Shown here: piece by piece, positions 1 through 7,536 of the stretch
Layout of the letters: the number at the start of each line of letters is the position of its first letter
How positions within the stretch are numbered: position 1 is the stretch's first letter
Assembly: GCA_905339165.1 (NCBI GenBank)
Contig: CAJPFH010000034.1
Span: 1 to 64,000 of the forward strand
DNA from: Flavobacteriales bacterium
GTDB taxonomy: Bacteria > Bacteroidota > Bacteroidia > Flavobacteriales_E > Vicingaceae
Length of the DNA stretch: 64,000 bases
Reading direction: 5' to 3'
The notes under the pieces: model-generated
The model's database searches: none
What the model saw: only the letters and a program-made list of their open reading frames with translations
Told to the model about the DNA's origin: nothing
Made by a program: the position numbers and the translations under genes

Positions 1-417
1 CAGCATACGGCTGTTTGCTTGTTGGGTTTGTAAAACGGTATTATTGCTGTTGGCTGGAACGGTTATCGAAAACCTTTCTGTACCATTGCCTGCACCAGTA
101 AACATACGCCATGCATTTACATTGGCTGCCGGACCTGTGGTACGGAAGACCTCGCCCGGTAAGTAATAATTGATGGCGTTTGGAGTTAAATCGGTAAGAT
201 AATTTTCATTGATATGAAAAGCGGCTCCAGGTGCAGTGCCAAAGTTGGTAAAGTTACCCATTCCTCCTCTACGGATGTCATTTATTAGCCCTCCAGGGTC
301 ATCTGTTTGTCCCCAGCGGTCTGTTGGAATACCTCCGGTATTAAATTGCCCGAACAGGGCATTGGTATATAGTATGGCTATAGCTGTAAACCATGTTTTT
401 GTTGGTGTTGTTATCAT
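1..417 (-). CDS. Secreted protein, N-terminal part (3' end outside window)
   Basis: An open frame of 139 codons starts at ATG 417 and runs off the left edge without a stop. The N-terminus has a charged start and hydrophobic core (AIAILYTNALFG) ending before Gln, a plausible Sec signal peptide. The mature part begins QFNTGGIPTDRWGQTDDPGG and is rich in Asn, Gly and Thr, as in secreted Bacteroidota surface proteins. Only the first part is visible, so no domain can be named; a T9SS cargo protein is likely because its upstream neighbour on the same strand (stop at 429) is one. The 11-bp spacing suggests co-transcription. The frame is certain, the function is not. Confidence 0.7.
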   Translation of the reverse strand, partial: MITTPTKTWFTAIAILYTNALFGQFNTGGIPTDRWGQTDDPGGLINDIRRGGMGNFTNFGTAPGAAFHINENYLTDLTPNAINYYLPGEVFRTTGPAANVNAWRMFTGAGNGTERFSITVPANSNNTVLQTQQANSRML

Positions 418-428
418 AATAAATGGGT

Positions 429-1916
429 TTAGTGAATAATGAGTTTTTGAGAGTATATTCTATTGCTAATAGTTAGTTGAAGAATATAAATACCTGATTG
501 TATATTGCCTCTGTAAAGTGTAAATTCGTTGTTGTTTTGATAAATGATTGTATTTATTTTTTTACCTACTACATCAAACAGAGATACTTTAACCTCTGTT
601 ATTGGAATGGATAAACTTTCCATGGATATGGTGGTGGATGCAGAAAATGGATTGGGATATATGGATATTAAAAAGTTTTCATTTTTAATATCATTGATGT
701 TGGTATAAAAACAACCTGTACTATCCTGGTTAAAATACGAAGAAACAAAGTTGGGTAATGCGGTATAACATATTCTCCCATCTAATGAAAACCCTTTTTC
801 CTGTAGGTTACATGAAATTCCTATATTATTTGGATAATTAATAACAGTGATACTATCGCTAAAACTGTTGGCAATATACATTTTATTATCTTTTCCTTTT
901 TGGATATCGGTATAGTCGTAATCGAAACTTAGTGGACAAGAGATTATTGTCCTAGAAGCTTTAATTAATCCTGTATTGTTCGAAGAAATATCATATTGAA
1001 GGAGTTCTGCAAAACATGGTAAATATAAATTTGCCATCTCTGTATTAAAATTAGAAACATAAAGTAAATTATTGTCTAAAGAAAAATCAAATCCAACAAT
1101 AGTTGTATCGGGCAATTGAATTAAATTGGATAATAAACCGGTTGCGTTATCAAAATCGAACAGTTCAAGGGTGTCTAAATTTTGTGGGTTGTTTAGATTA
1201 TCCCAGTTGTTTTGGGCTGCCATTTTTTTGCCATTGGATGAAAATTTTAAACCTAATCCATTCCAAGGTGAGGGGTTACCAATAGTGTTTATGACCACAT
1301 TATTTGTATCAATACCATTTTCTGTAAGAAGATAAACTCTGTAATTGTTTGAGTACAGTTCACGTCCCATAATCCAAACATCGGTACAGTTGGCATGCAT
1401 AGTGGCACCTAATTGTTCACTGCTTGGTTTAAATAACAATTGGTTTTTAAGTATTACATCGCCCAACCCACCATTAAGCGACATATCAACAATAGAGTAC
1501 CTTACACCTTCGTCTGGCATACTTTCAGTACCATCGCAGGTAAAAATATAATAGATGTTATCATCTAAGGGTTTGGGAATAATGATACTACTTTGCACAG
1601 GTGTGCCTAAACCAAACAACCCTGTTCCGTTGGGCATAATTTGGTGGTTTTTGTTCCAAATATTTTGGCCTTCGGTGTACATTAATAAATTGCCTAAAGT
1701 ATCGCTTATGCTTGAAATGCCTGCATAAGCTGAAAGTTGCCCATTGGTATCTGCTACGGCTGTACCGCTTGTAAAATTTATACCTGCTTGCCCTCCAAAA
1801 TACCAGTGGTTGGTACGGTTTATTTGAGAGTTTTGCCCCACCACCATTTTTACACAAAGCAGCAAACAGGTAATAGTAAGCAGGCTTGTAAAAAATACAC
1901 TGGTTTTAGTTTTCAT
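429..1916 (-). CDS. T9SS type A sorting domain-containing secreted protein
   Basis: A 495-residue secreted protein. Residues 1-27 form a signal peptide ending in VVGQ. The mature protein starts with NHWYFGGQAGINF, a motif common at the start of Bacteroidota secreted beta-propeller-like proteins, followed by repeated blades such as GLGLKFSSNGKKMA and GFDFSLDNNLLYVSN that resemble WD40/PD40 propeller strands. The last ~80 residues are a T9SS type A sorting domain: ISIYPNPFSASTTI, then a beta-rich stretch ending GIYILQLTI and a short basic tail (SQKLIIH). It should be exported by Sec, crossed by the type IX system and attached to or released from the cell surface. The binding target is unknown. 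A TATATTCG box (1936-1943, minus strand) lies 19 bases before the start. Confidence 0.88.
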   Translation of the reverse strand: MKTKTSVFFTSLLTITCLLLCVKMVVGQNSQINRTNHWYFGGQAGINFTSGTAVADTNGQLSAYAGISSISDTLGNLLMYTEGQNIWNKNHQIMPNGTGLFGLGTPVQSSIIIPKPLDDNIYYIFTCDGTESMPDEGVRYSIVDMSLNGGLGDVILKNQLLFKPSSEQLGATMHANCTDVWIMGRELYSNNYRVYLLTENGIDTNNVVINTIGNPSPWNGLGLKFSSNGKKMAAQNNWDNLNNPQNLDTLELFDFDNATGLLSNLIQLPDTTIVGFDFSLDNNLLYVSNFNTEMANLYLPCFAELLQYDISSNNTGLIKASRTIISCPLSFDYDYTDIQKGKDNKMYIANSFSDSITVINYPNNIGISCNLQEKGFSLDGRICYTALPNFVSSYFNQDSTGCFYTNINDIKNENFLISIYPNPFSASTTISMESLSIPITEVKVSLFDVVGKKINTIIYQNNNEFTLYRGNIQSGIYILQLTISNRIYSQKLIIH

Positions 1917-1951
1917 AGGTTATAATTTTAAAATACGAATATAAACAATTT

Positions 1952-2075
1952 TTATTCGGGGTTTTGATTATGAGCCAGTGCGGTTTCTAAGGCGTGGGGT
2001 TTTTCTTCCAGTTGGTTTATTTTTTCCAGCAGGTTTTTCAGGGTTTAGCTGTCGGCATAAAGTTCCCGCTTACAT
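1952..2075 (-). pseudogene. Decayed tail of a coiled-coil protein
   Basis: Read on the minus strand, this stretch encodes CKRELYADS, an in-frame stop, then TLKNLLEKINQLEEKPHALETALA and a stop at 1952-1954. The heptad-like Leu/Glu/Lys pattern resembles the short coiled-coil ends of Bacteroidota tail-fibre or S74-chaperone proteins. The internal TAA and the lack of any upstream frame indicate a remnant, not a gene. The assignment to a family is a guess from pattern only. Confidence 0.35.
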
Positions 2076-2237
2076 ATAAATGGTATTTATTTAATTTTCT
2101 AAGTATGTCGGACGGTTATCAGATAAAAAATTAAAATGAGGTTCACTTTTTAATATTTCAGTGGTAGATTGAGTACGACTATTTATATTCAAGTGCAAAA
2201 AAAATCCAAATAGATGCAGTATAAACAAGAATATGAC

Positions 2238-2284
2238 AGCGTAGTTGTAAACTACGCTGAGAGCGGGGAACGAAGGACTACGCT
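2238..2284. repeat. Palindrome AGCGTAGTT-GTA-AACTACGCT plus a third half-copy
   Basis: Positions 2238-2258 form a perfect 9-bp inverted repeat around a 3-base loop. The half-sequence ACTACGCT recurs at 2277-2284 after a G-rich spacer. The arrangement looks like a REP-type palindromic element or a scar of a small mobile element. I did not see another copy in this window, so its repetitive nature is not shown. Confidence 0.45.
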
Positions 2285-2339
2285 AAACTCGTACCAGCAG
2301 GTGTTGCCTATTATTAAGGGTAGTTCTAAAGTAAGCCAA

Positions 2340-2723
2340 TTACTTATTTATTTCTTGTAAAATTTCTTGCCAGTAAGTGGTATCGTACATCCAGGAAGTA
2401 CCGCTGAAAATGATAATGGCTAAGTACACCACAAAAATAAGTGCCGATAAAATCACTCCAATAATGGCACAAATTCTTCCTCCTTTTAAATTGCCTAAAG
2501 AGCCCTGAGAATAAGCCCCCGGATTTTCGTTATATTTCTTAAACCCTTGATTAGCCAACACCATAGCTATGATACCCAATGCCAATCCTAAAAAGCCATA
2601 ACAACAGCAAAAAAATACAATAGATAGAATGCCTAATACTAATACAGCCGTAGAGTTTGGCACAGCCGGTAATTGAAGAAAAGGAGGTGCTTGTGGGTTG
2701 GGTTGTTGTGAACTTGGTTCCAT
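2340..2723 (-). CDS. CCC-motif (DUF4190-like) small membrane protein
   Basis: A 127-residue protein with a Pro/Gln-rich cytosolic N-terminus (residues 1-22). Two hydrophobic hairpins follow: VLVLGILSIVFFCCCYGFLG with its cysteine triplet, and ICAIIGVILSALIFVVYLAI. Between them lies GFKKYNENPGAYSQGSLGNLKGGRICA, the connecting segment typical of the Bacteroidota CCC-motif membrane proteins related to DUF4190. The role of the family is unknown. It follows a DUF5684 gene on the same strand but is separated from it by a terminator hairpin, so it probably has its own promoter. Confidence 0.82.
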   Translation of the reverse strand: MEPSSQQPNPQAPPFLQLPAVPNSTAVLVLGILSIVFFCCCYGFLGLALGIIAMVLANQGFKKYNENPGAYSQGSLGNLKGGRICAIIGVILSALIFVVYLAIIIFSGTSWMYDTTYWQEILQEINK

Positions 2724-2736
2724 TTTGCTTTTGATA

Positions 2737-2770
2737 AAAAAGCCCTTCCAAAAAAGGAAGGGCTTTTATT
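2737..2770 (-). terminator. Rho-independent terminator
   Basis: A 10-bp stem (GGAAGGGCTT pairing AAGCCCTTCC) with an A/T loop, read on the minus strand and followed by a T run. It lies just downstream of the DUF5684 gene and ends its transcript before the CCC-motif gene. Confidence 0.85.
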
Positions 2771-2786
2771 ATAATTCTTTTTTTAA

Positions 2787-3134
2787 TTATGCTTTAGGTG
2801 CAGCAGCAGGACCAACATACTGTGCATCTCCAAAAGCTAAAATAGGCCAAAAAATAATGCCTAGTAAAATAAGACCTGCGGCAAAACCTCCGCCTTTTCC
2901 GAAAGATTTAGCTACGTCTATCATTACCATAATCATAATGATTAAACTTACGATGGGGATAAGAAAAAGAATAATCCACCAAGTAGGGCGACCTACAATT
3001 TGTAAAAGCACGATAATATTGTAGATAGGCACAATGGCTGCCCATCCTGGTTTACCTGCTTTTGTAAATACTTTCCACATAGAAGCAATCATTAATACAA
3101 TAATTGCCAAATAAATAATCATTACTGCTGCCAT
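2787..3134 (-). CDS. DUF5684 family membrane protein
   Basis: A 115-residue protein with about four hydrophobic segments. It matches the DUF5684 pattern: an N-terminal helix, then FTKAGKPGWAAIVPIYNIIVLLQIVGRPTWW, a second helix pair, a small Gly-rich loop (AKSFGKGGGFAAG), and a last helix with FWPILAFGDAQYVG. In other bacteria the domain is found alone or next to signal peptidases; its function is not established. It is followed at once by a strong terminator, so it is probably a single-gene transcript. Confidence 0.85.
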   Translation of the reverse strand: MAAVMIIYLAIIVLMIASMWKVFTKAGKPGWAAIVPIYNIIVLLQIVGRPTWWIILFLIPIVSLIIMIMVMIDVAKSFGKGGGFAAGLILLGIIFWPILAFGDAQYVGPAAAPKA

Positions 3135-3280
3135 AATTTTTTAGTTTTTAGTTTAACTTAGATTGGTTTATTTCCCAAAACTGCAATAAATCTTCTCAAT
3201 TACCAAATTCATCGAAAAATAATTATTAACAATGGTTAAAAACTGTTATTTAATCGAATTAAGAAATGGTAAAGAGAATA

Positions 3281-3700
3281 TTAAAATCTTTCCAATCCCG
3301 AAAAGAAAAAGTTTCCTTCTATTTGGGCGTTTTCATCGCTATCGGAACCATGTACTGCATTTTTACCTTTGCTTTCGGCATATTTTTTACGAATGGTATT
3401 TTCGGCCGCTTCGGCAGGATCGGTCGCTCCAATAAGAATTCTGAAGTCGGCTACGGCATTATTTTTTTCAAGTATGGCAGCTACAATAGGGCCACTGCTC
3501 ATAAATTCTACCAACTCGGTATAAAAAGGGCGTTCCTTATGCACTTCGTAAAATGTTCCGGCTTGCTCTTTGCTAAGCTGTGTGTATTTTAGGGCAATAA
3601 TTTTAAAACCGGCATTATTTATCATGGCTAAAATATTGCCTATGTTGTTTTTTGCCACGGCATCGGGCTTAATCATGGTGAATGTTCTGTTTCCTGACAT
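3281..3700 (-). CDS. ndk: Nucleoside diphosphate kinase
   Basis: A 139-residue cytosolic enzyme that moves the gamma-phosphate from ATP to other (d)NDPs through a phosphohistidine. The N-terminus [11 protein letters not shown] and the active-site motif NAVHGSDS with catalytic His117 are both present, as are the nucleotide-binding residues around [18 protein letters not shown]. The length is normal for the family (about 140). The gene is monocistronic as far as can be seen; a 146-bp A/T-rich gap separates it from the DUF5684 gene. Confidence 0.97.
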   Translation of the reverse strand: MSGNRTFTMIKPDAVAKNNIGNILAMINNAGFKIIALKYTQLSKEQAGTFYEVHKERPFYTELVEFMSSGPIVAAILEKNNAVADFRILIGATDPAEAAENTIRKKYAESKGKNAVHGSDSDENAQIEGNFFFSGLERF

Positions 3701-3766
3701 GCTTTTACTGTTTTTAAATTAGGCGGCAAACTTAAGGAAATGTGAAATATGAAAGTCAAAATAAAA

Positions 3767-4075
3767 TTAATAGTCTTTTCCTTCTTGTATTTTTCTTCTA
3801 TCTCTGCTTCTATTTAAATTATATTGCACAATTTTTTGCTTTAACTCAAAGCTGGTTTGCCACTTGCCATAAACATTTTCATTTAAAAAAAACAGCAAAT
3901 TAGTTATTTTAAATGACTCTCTGACTCTGTTCGAATTAGTCAAATCAGCCGAATTATACACTTCAGATTCTATAATGAAGGCATCATCTCCGCAGCTAAA
4001 AAAATTAAAATTTAGAATTACGCTTACTCTTTCCGAAATTGTTCTACGAGTTAATAACTCAAAGAAAATAGACAA
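3767..4075 (-). CDS. Hypothetical protein
   Basis: A 102-residue frame on the same strand as ndk, divergent from murQ. I do not recognise it. The N-terminal half has alternating hydrophobic residues (VSVILNFNFF); the C-terminal third is charged and helical (FELKQKIVQYNLNRSRDRRKIQEGKDY). It has no signal peptide or membrane segment. It fills an otherwise empty 440-bp gap between ndk and murQ, which favours a real gene, but it could be a fragment of a longer ancestor. Reality of the gene is moderately uncertain. Confidence 0.45.
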   Translation of the reverse strand: MSIFFELLTRRTISERVSVILNFNFFSCGDDAFIIESEVYNSADLTNSNRVRESFKITNLLFFLNENVYGKWQTSFELKQKIVQYNLNRSRDRRKIQEGKDY

Positions 4076-4130
4076 AAAACTTTTGTTTTATAAACACAAA
4101 TCATAAAAAAAACGAAATAAGGTTCTTTCT

Positions 4131-4138
4131 TACCTTTG
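4131..4138 (+). promoter_or_regulatory. TACCTTTG -7 box before murQ
   Basis: Matches the Bacteroidota -7 consensus TAnnTTTG. Only four bases separate it from the ATG of murQ, so the transcript would start at or very near the start codon. No clear -33 TTG is visible at the usual distance. Confidence 0.55.
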
Positions 4139-4142
4139 GTGC

Positions 4143-4949
4143 ATGAAAAAAATAACCGAATCGGATTCGAAATACAAGCATTTGGAAAAAATGAGTGTTT
4201 TTGAACTTCTTAAAAACATAAACAAAGAAGATAAAAAAATAGCTAAAGCAGTAGAAAAATGCATTCCGAAAATAGAAAAACTGATTCCTGAAATTTTAAA
4301 ACGTATAAAAAAAGGCGGAAGATTATTTTATATGGGTGCAGGTACCAGCGGAAGATTAGGTATTGTAGATGCTTCGGAATGCCCGCCTACTTTTGGTGTA
4401 CCGCAAGGTTTGGTAATTGGTTTAATGGCCGGTGGAGATGCTGCCATACGTAAAGCGGTAGAATTTGCCGAAGACAGCACCACTCAAGGTTGGAAAGATT
4501 TGCAAAAACATAAAATTACCGGCAACGATACCGTAATTGGCATTGCGGCATCGGGCACTACACCCTATGTAATTGGTGCTTTAAAAGAATGTAATAAAAG
4601 AAAAATACTCACTGCCTGCATTACCTGTAACACAGGCAGTCTATTGGCTGAGGTTAGCCAATACCCTATCGAAGTAGTGGTTGGGCCCGAATTTGTTACC
4701 GGCAGCACCCGCATGAAATCAGGCACGGCACAAAAACTTATTCTGAATATGATTAGCACATCGCTAATGATAAAACTGGGCAGGGTAAAAGGGAATAAGA
4801 TGGTAGATATGCAGCTAAGCAATAATAAACTGGTAGACAGGGGCTGCAGAATGATTATGAAAGAACTGAATATTCCTTATTCCAAAGCAGAAAAACTACT
4901 GCTCAAATATGGTAGTGTTAGAAAGGTAATGGAAACTAACACTCCATAA
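4143..4949 (+). CDS. murQ: N-acetylmuramic acid 6-phosphate etherase
   Basis: A 268-residue cytosolic enzyme of cell-wall recycling that splits the lactyl ether of MurNAc-6-phosphate to GlcNAc-6-phosphate and D-lactate. Visible family features: ITESDS start, sugar-phosphate-binding loop GAGTSGRLG (residues 65-73), the DASECPPTFG motif with the catalytic Glu79, and PEFVTGSTRMKSGTAQK in the second half of the SIS domain. At 268 residues it is shorter than the ~300-residue E. coli protein and ends soon after the SIS domain, as is usual in Bacteroidota. No MurNAc transporter or kinase gene lies nearby, so the substrate probably comes from recycling elsewhere. Confidence 0.95.
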   Translation: MKKITESDSKYKHLEKMSVFELLKNINKEDKKIAKAVEKCIPKIEKLIPEILKRIKKGGRLFYMGAGTSGRLGIVDASECPPTFGVPQGLVIGLMAGGDAAIRKAVEFAEDSTTQGWKDLQKHKITGNDTVIGIAASGTTPYVIGALKECNKRKILTACITCNTGSLLAEVSQYPIEVVVGPEFVTGSTRMKSGTAQKLILNMISTSLMIKLGRVKGNKMVDMQLSNNKLVDRGCRMIMKELNIPYSKAEKLLLKYGSVRKVMETNTP

Positions 4950-4989
4950 AAAATATTGACTATTAAAACAAACGAATGGATTAACCATT

Positions 4990-4997
4990 TACCTTTG
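4990..4997 (+). promoter_or_regulatory. TACCTTTG -7 box before the 5002 gene
   Basis: Same TAnnTTTG sequence as before murQ, four bases ahead of the GTG start at 5002. The nearby ATG at 5000 is followed directly by a stop, so GTG must be the start. Confidence 0.5.
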
Positions 4998-5001
4998 TGA
5001 T

Positions 5002-5364
5002 GTGAAAAAAACTTTTAATGTTTTAGGGGTAGCATTGGCAGTTGTTGTTTATTGTTATACAATAAGCACGTTATACAACAGAGAATCTAATACTTCTAAC
5101 AAGTCCACGTTAGAAAACAACAAAACGGTTGCTTTTTTTTCCGGCCATTTTAATCCTGTTACATCTCAGTCAGAAGGGGCTATTCAAACCAATTGCCCTC
5201 CGCTTCCAAGCATTAAAAAACCTTTTAGTAAATTTTCTCTCCTTTTAAAGTCAACCGATGAGATTATTGTAAATGCATTTTCGCAATACTCTTTTTTTTC
5301 AAAAAACTTTCTTACTCGATTTAGAAAGGTTGACATTATTTTTCCTTTCCATTATTTCTGGTAG
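5002..5364 (+). CDS. Hypothetical secreted or membrane-anchored protein
   Basis: A 120-residue protein starting with GTG. Residues 1-23 (KKTFNVLGVALAVVVYCYTIS) are a signal peptide or single membrane anchor. The remainder is polar, with the segments VAFFSGHFNPVTSQSEGAIQTNCPP and an aromatic C-terminus (FPFHYFW). No known domain. A weak hairpin follows at 5418-5438. The gene sits between murQ and a second small membrane protein on the same strand, with its own promoter-like box. Probably lineage-specific. Confidence 0.6.
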   Translation: MKKTFNVLGVALAVVVYCYTISTLYNRESNTSNKSTLENNKTVAFFSGHFNPVTSQSEGAIQTNCPPLPSIKKPFSKFSLLLKSTDEIIVNAFSQYSFFSKNFLTRFRKVDIIFPFHYFW

Positions 5365-5417
5365 TCCATTTTAAATAAGCCATTGCAAACATATTTCGGT
5401 ATTGCAATTGTCGTTTC

Positions 5418-5438
5418 TTAGAACTTCTAATGTTCTAA
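5418..5438 (+). terminator. Weak hairpin TTAGAAC-N7-GTTCTAA
   Basis: A 7-bp inverted repeat followed by AAAGAATTTTTATTT. It could terminate the preceding gene, but the stem is A/T-rich and short. Confidence 0.35.
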
Positions 5439-5480
5439 AGAATTTTTATTTATTACAGTTTAACTAAAAAAACCTTAAAC

Positions 5481-5981
5481 ATGGATACAGGTATCATTAT
5501 AGTAGGAATTATATTAATTGCATTAAGTATTCTGCCATTTGTATTAGCTCAAAGAAACAGAAGAAAACGAGAAAGAAAACTTTTTCAATCTCTTTCAAAC
5601 ATTGCTACCAAACAAAATTGTGAAATTACCCAATACGAATGTTCTGATGATTATATTATAGGAATAGACGAAACCTCAAATTTTCTCTTCTTTTTCAAGC
5701 AGATTAAGGACACAAAAGTTAGTCAATTTCTTAATCTTTCTGAAATTCAACATTGTAAAACAATCAACATTAGCAGAACAAACGGCAGCATAAAAAAAAT
5801 TGATAAGCTTGAATTAAGCTTATTATCTTCTTCCAACAGCAAGGCCAATATTATTTTAGAATTGTATAATTCAGAAGAGCGAATGCAGTTGGGTGACGAC
5901 TTACAACTAGTTGAACGATGGGAAAAAAAAATAAACGAATTACTAAAACATAACCATCAACGAATAAATCAAACGGTTTAA
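5481..5981 (+). CDS. Membrane-anchored hypothetical protein next to nhaD
   Basis: A 166-residue protein with one N-terminal membrane helix (IIIVGIILIALSILPFVLA), a basic stop-transfer patch (QRNRRKRERK), and a cytosolic globular domain with strand-rich segments (NFLFFFKQIKDT, KIDKLELSLLSSSNSKANIILELYN). I recognise no named domain, but the layout is that of a small membrane-tethered signalling or scaffolding protein. It ends 11 bp before nhaD on the same strand, so the two are probably co-transcribed. Confidence 0.7.
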   Translation: MDTGIIIVGIILIALSILPFVLAQRNRRKRERKLFQSLSNIATKQNCEITQYECSDDYIIGIDETSNFLFFFKQIKDTKVSQFLNLSEIQHCKTINISRTNGSIKKIDKLELSLLSSSNSKANIILELYNSEERMQLGDDLQLVERWEKKINELLKHNHQRINQTV

Positions 5982-5992
5982 TATTCAAGATT

Positions 5993-7252
5993 ATGGATAC
6001 CTTTATCATTATAGCTTTTGTTATAGGCTACTTTTTTATTACCCTTGAAAATAACATTCATGTAAATAAAGCAGCTATAGCCATACTTACAGGAGTAATT
6101 TGTTGGACCATTTATATTCTGCAAACCTCAATCGGTTCAGAAATAGTAATATCTCAACTGGTTGAACATGTAGGAAGCATCTCGCAAATTATATTTTTCT
6201 TAATAGGAGCAATGACCATTGTAGAATTAATCGATTCATACCATGGATTTGATGTGATTACTAAATTTTTAACAACCAATAAAACAGTAGTATTACTTTG
6301 GGTAATCTGTTTTATTACATTTTTTCTTTCTGCATTACTCGATAACCTCACTACCACAATAGTTATGATTACACTCATTCGTAAATTATTGAAAAATAAA
6401 AAAGATCTATTGTTGTTTGTTGGAATGATTGTAATTTCAGCAAATGCAGGAGGGGCATGGACCCCCATTGGAGATGTAACCACTACCATGTTATGGATTG
6501 GAGGTCAAATTTCTACCGCAAACATTATGTTAAAATTATTTCTGCCTTCACTTATAAGTATGGTGGTGCCTTTGGCATTAATCTCATTTAAAATAAAAGG
6601 GAAGTTAGAAAAACCCGACAAAATAGAATCTAAATCAAAGGTTTCTTCTTTTGAAAAAAAGCTTGTATTTATTTTAGGAATGTCGGCATTAATTTTTGCC
6701 CCTATTTTTAAAACAATAACTCATTTGCCCCCCTTTTTAGGAATTCTTGCAGGCTTAGCCGTATTGTGGGTGGTTACAGAACTTTTGCACAAAAATAAAG
6801 AAGAAGAAAATAAAATTTCTGTTTCGCATGCTTTACAAAAAATTGATACCCCTAGTATATTGTTCTTTCTAGGTATTTTAGTTGCTGTTGCGTCTTTAGA
6901 ATCTACCGGGCTGCTTACAAGTCTTGCTGCAGCCATGAATGATGCAGTAGGAAATATAAAAATTATTTCCATTTCTTTAGGCCTTCTTTCTGCCATAATA
7001 GACAATGTACCCCTGGTTGCCGCTGCTATGGGTATGTACGATATGCAAACCTATCCTATGGATCATTATTTTTGGGAACTTATTGCTTATTGTGCAGGAA
7101 CGGGTGGCAGTATTTTAATAATAGGTTCTGCTGCCGGTGTGGCGGCAATGGGACTGGTAAAAGTTGATTTTTTTTGGTACCTAAAAAACATAAGTTTATG
7201 GGCTCTAATAGGGTATTTTGCTGGAGCGTTCTTTTATTTGTTTACACTTTGA
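5993..7252 (+). CDS. nhaD: Na+/H+ antiporter, NhaD family
   Basis: A 419-residue inner-membrane protein with roughly 11-13 hydrophobic segments. It belongs to the NhaD branch of the ion transporter (IT) superfamily, which exchanges cytosolic Na+ or Li+ for external protons. Visible family marks: SALLDNLTTTIVMITLIRKLL, SANAGGAWTPIGDVTTTMLWIGG, and the second inverted half with IDNVPLVAAAMGMY and GTGGSILIIGSAAGVAAMG. The two DN-containing hairpins (LLDNLTTT and IIDNVPLV) are the expected ion-site helices. Length agrees with Bacteroidota NhaD proteins. It follows the small membrane protein by 11 bp. Confidence 0.93.
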   Translation: MDTFIIIAFVIGYFFITLENNIHVNKAAIAILTGVICWTIYILQTSIGSEIVISQLVEHVGSISQIIFFLIGAMTIVELIDSYHGFDVITKFLTTNKTVVLLWVICFITFFLSALLDNLTTTIVMITLIRKLLKNKKDLLLFVGMIVISANAGGAWTPIGDVTTTMLWIGGQISTANIMLKLFLPSLISMVVPLALISFKIKGKLEKPDKIESKSKVSSFEKKLVFILGMSALIFAPIFKTITHLPPFLGILAGLAVLWVVTELLHKNKEEENKISVSHALQKIDTPSILFFLGILVAVASLESTGLLTSLAAAMNDAVGNIKIISISLGLLSAIIDNVPLVAAAMGMYDMQTYPMDHYFWELIAYCAGTGGSILIIGSAAGVAAMGLVKVDFFWYLKNISLWALIGYFAGAFFYLFTL

Positions 7253-7264
7253 TTTTAAACTTTT

Positions 7265-7301
7265 CCACCACCACCCTCTTGCAAAGTAGAGCGGGTGGTG
7301 G
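7265..7301. other. GC-rich hairpin after nhaD
   Basis: CCACCACCC pairs with GGGTGGTGG around a loop that extends the stem with TCT/AGA. It lies 12 bp after the nhaD stop in an otherwise A/T-rich gap. There is no T run after it, so it is more likely an mRNA-end stabiliser or a protein site than a classic terminator. A smaller AGGTT/AACCT repeat follows at 7311-7329. Confidence 0.45.
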
Positions 7302-7521
7302 CCATGGAATAGGTTGCAAAAAGTAACCTCCTAATTCTTCTGTTCTGTTTCACTCAGTTTTTTTTTATAAGAGACCAATATGCTTTGAAAGATTTTAAAT
7401 AAATAAAACCATAAAATAATAAAGACTGTAAACTCCGAAAGGGAACAGTAAAAAAAGCCAGCAGATAATTTCAGAAAAATATGTAGAAAAATAAAAATGG
7501 GGGCGGTTTCTGTTTTCAAAC

Positions 7522-7529
7522 TATCTTTG
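7522..7529 (+). promoter_or_regulatory. TATCTTTG -7 box before the UbiA-family gene
   Basis: TAnnTTTG sequence seven bases before the ATG at 7537, consistent with a very short leader. Confidence 0.5.
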
Positions 7530-7536
7530 CAGCACT

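Noticed and set aside
7331-7519. 62-residue minus-strand frame in the nhaD-ubiA gap
   Set aside because: It overlaps the promoter region of the UbiA gene and consists mostly of Phe/Ile/Leu from A/T-rich DNA; no homology pattern.
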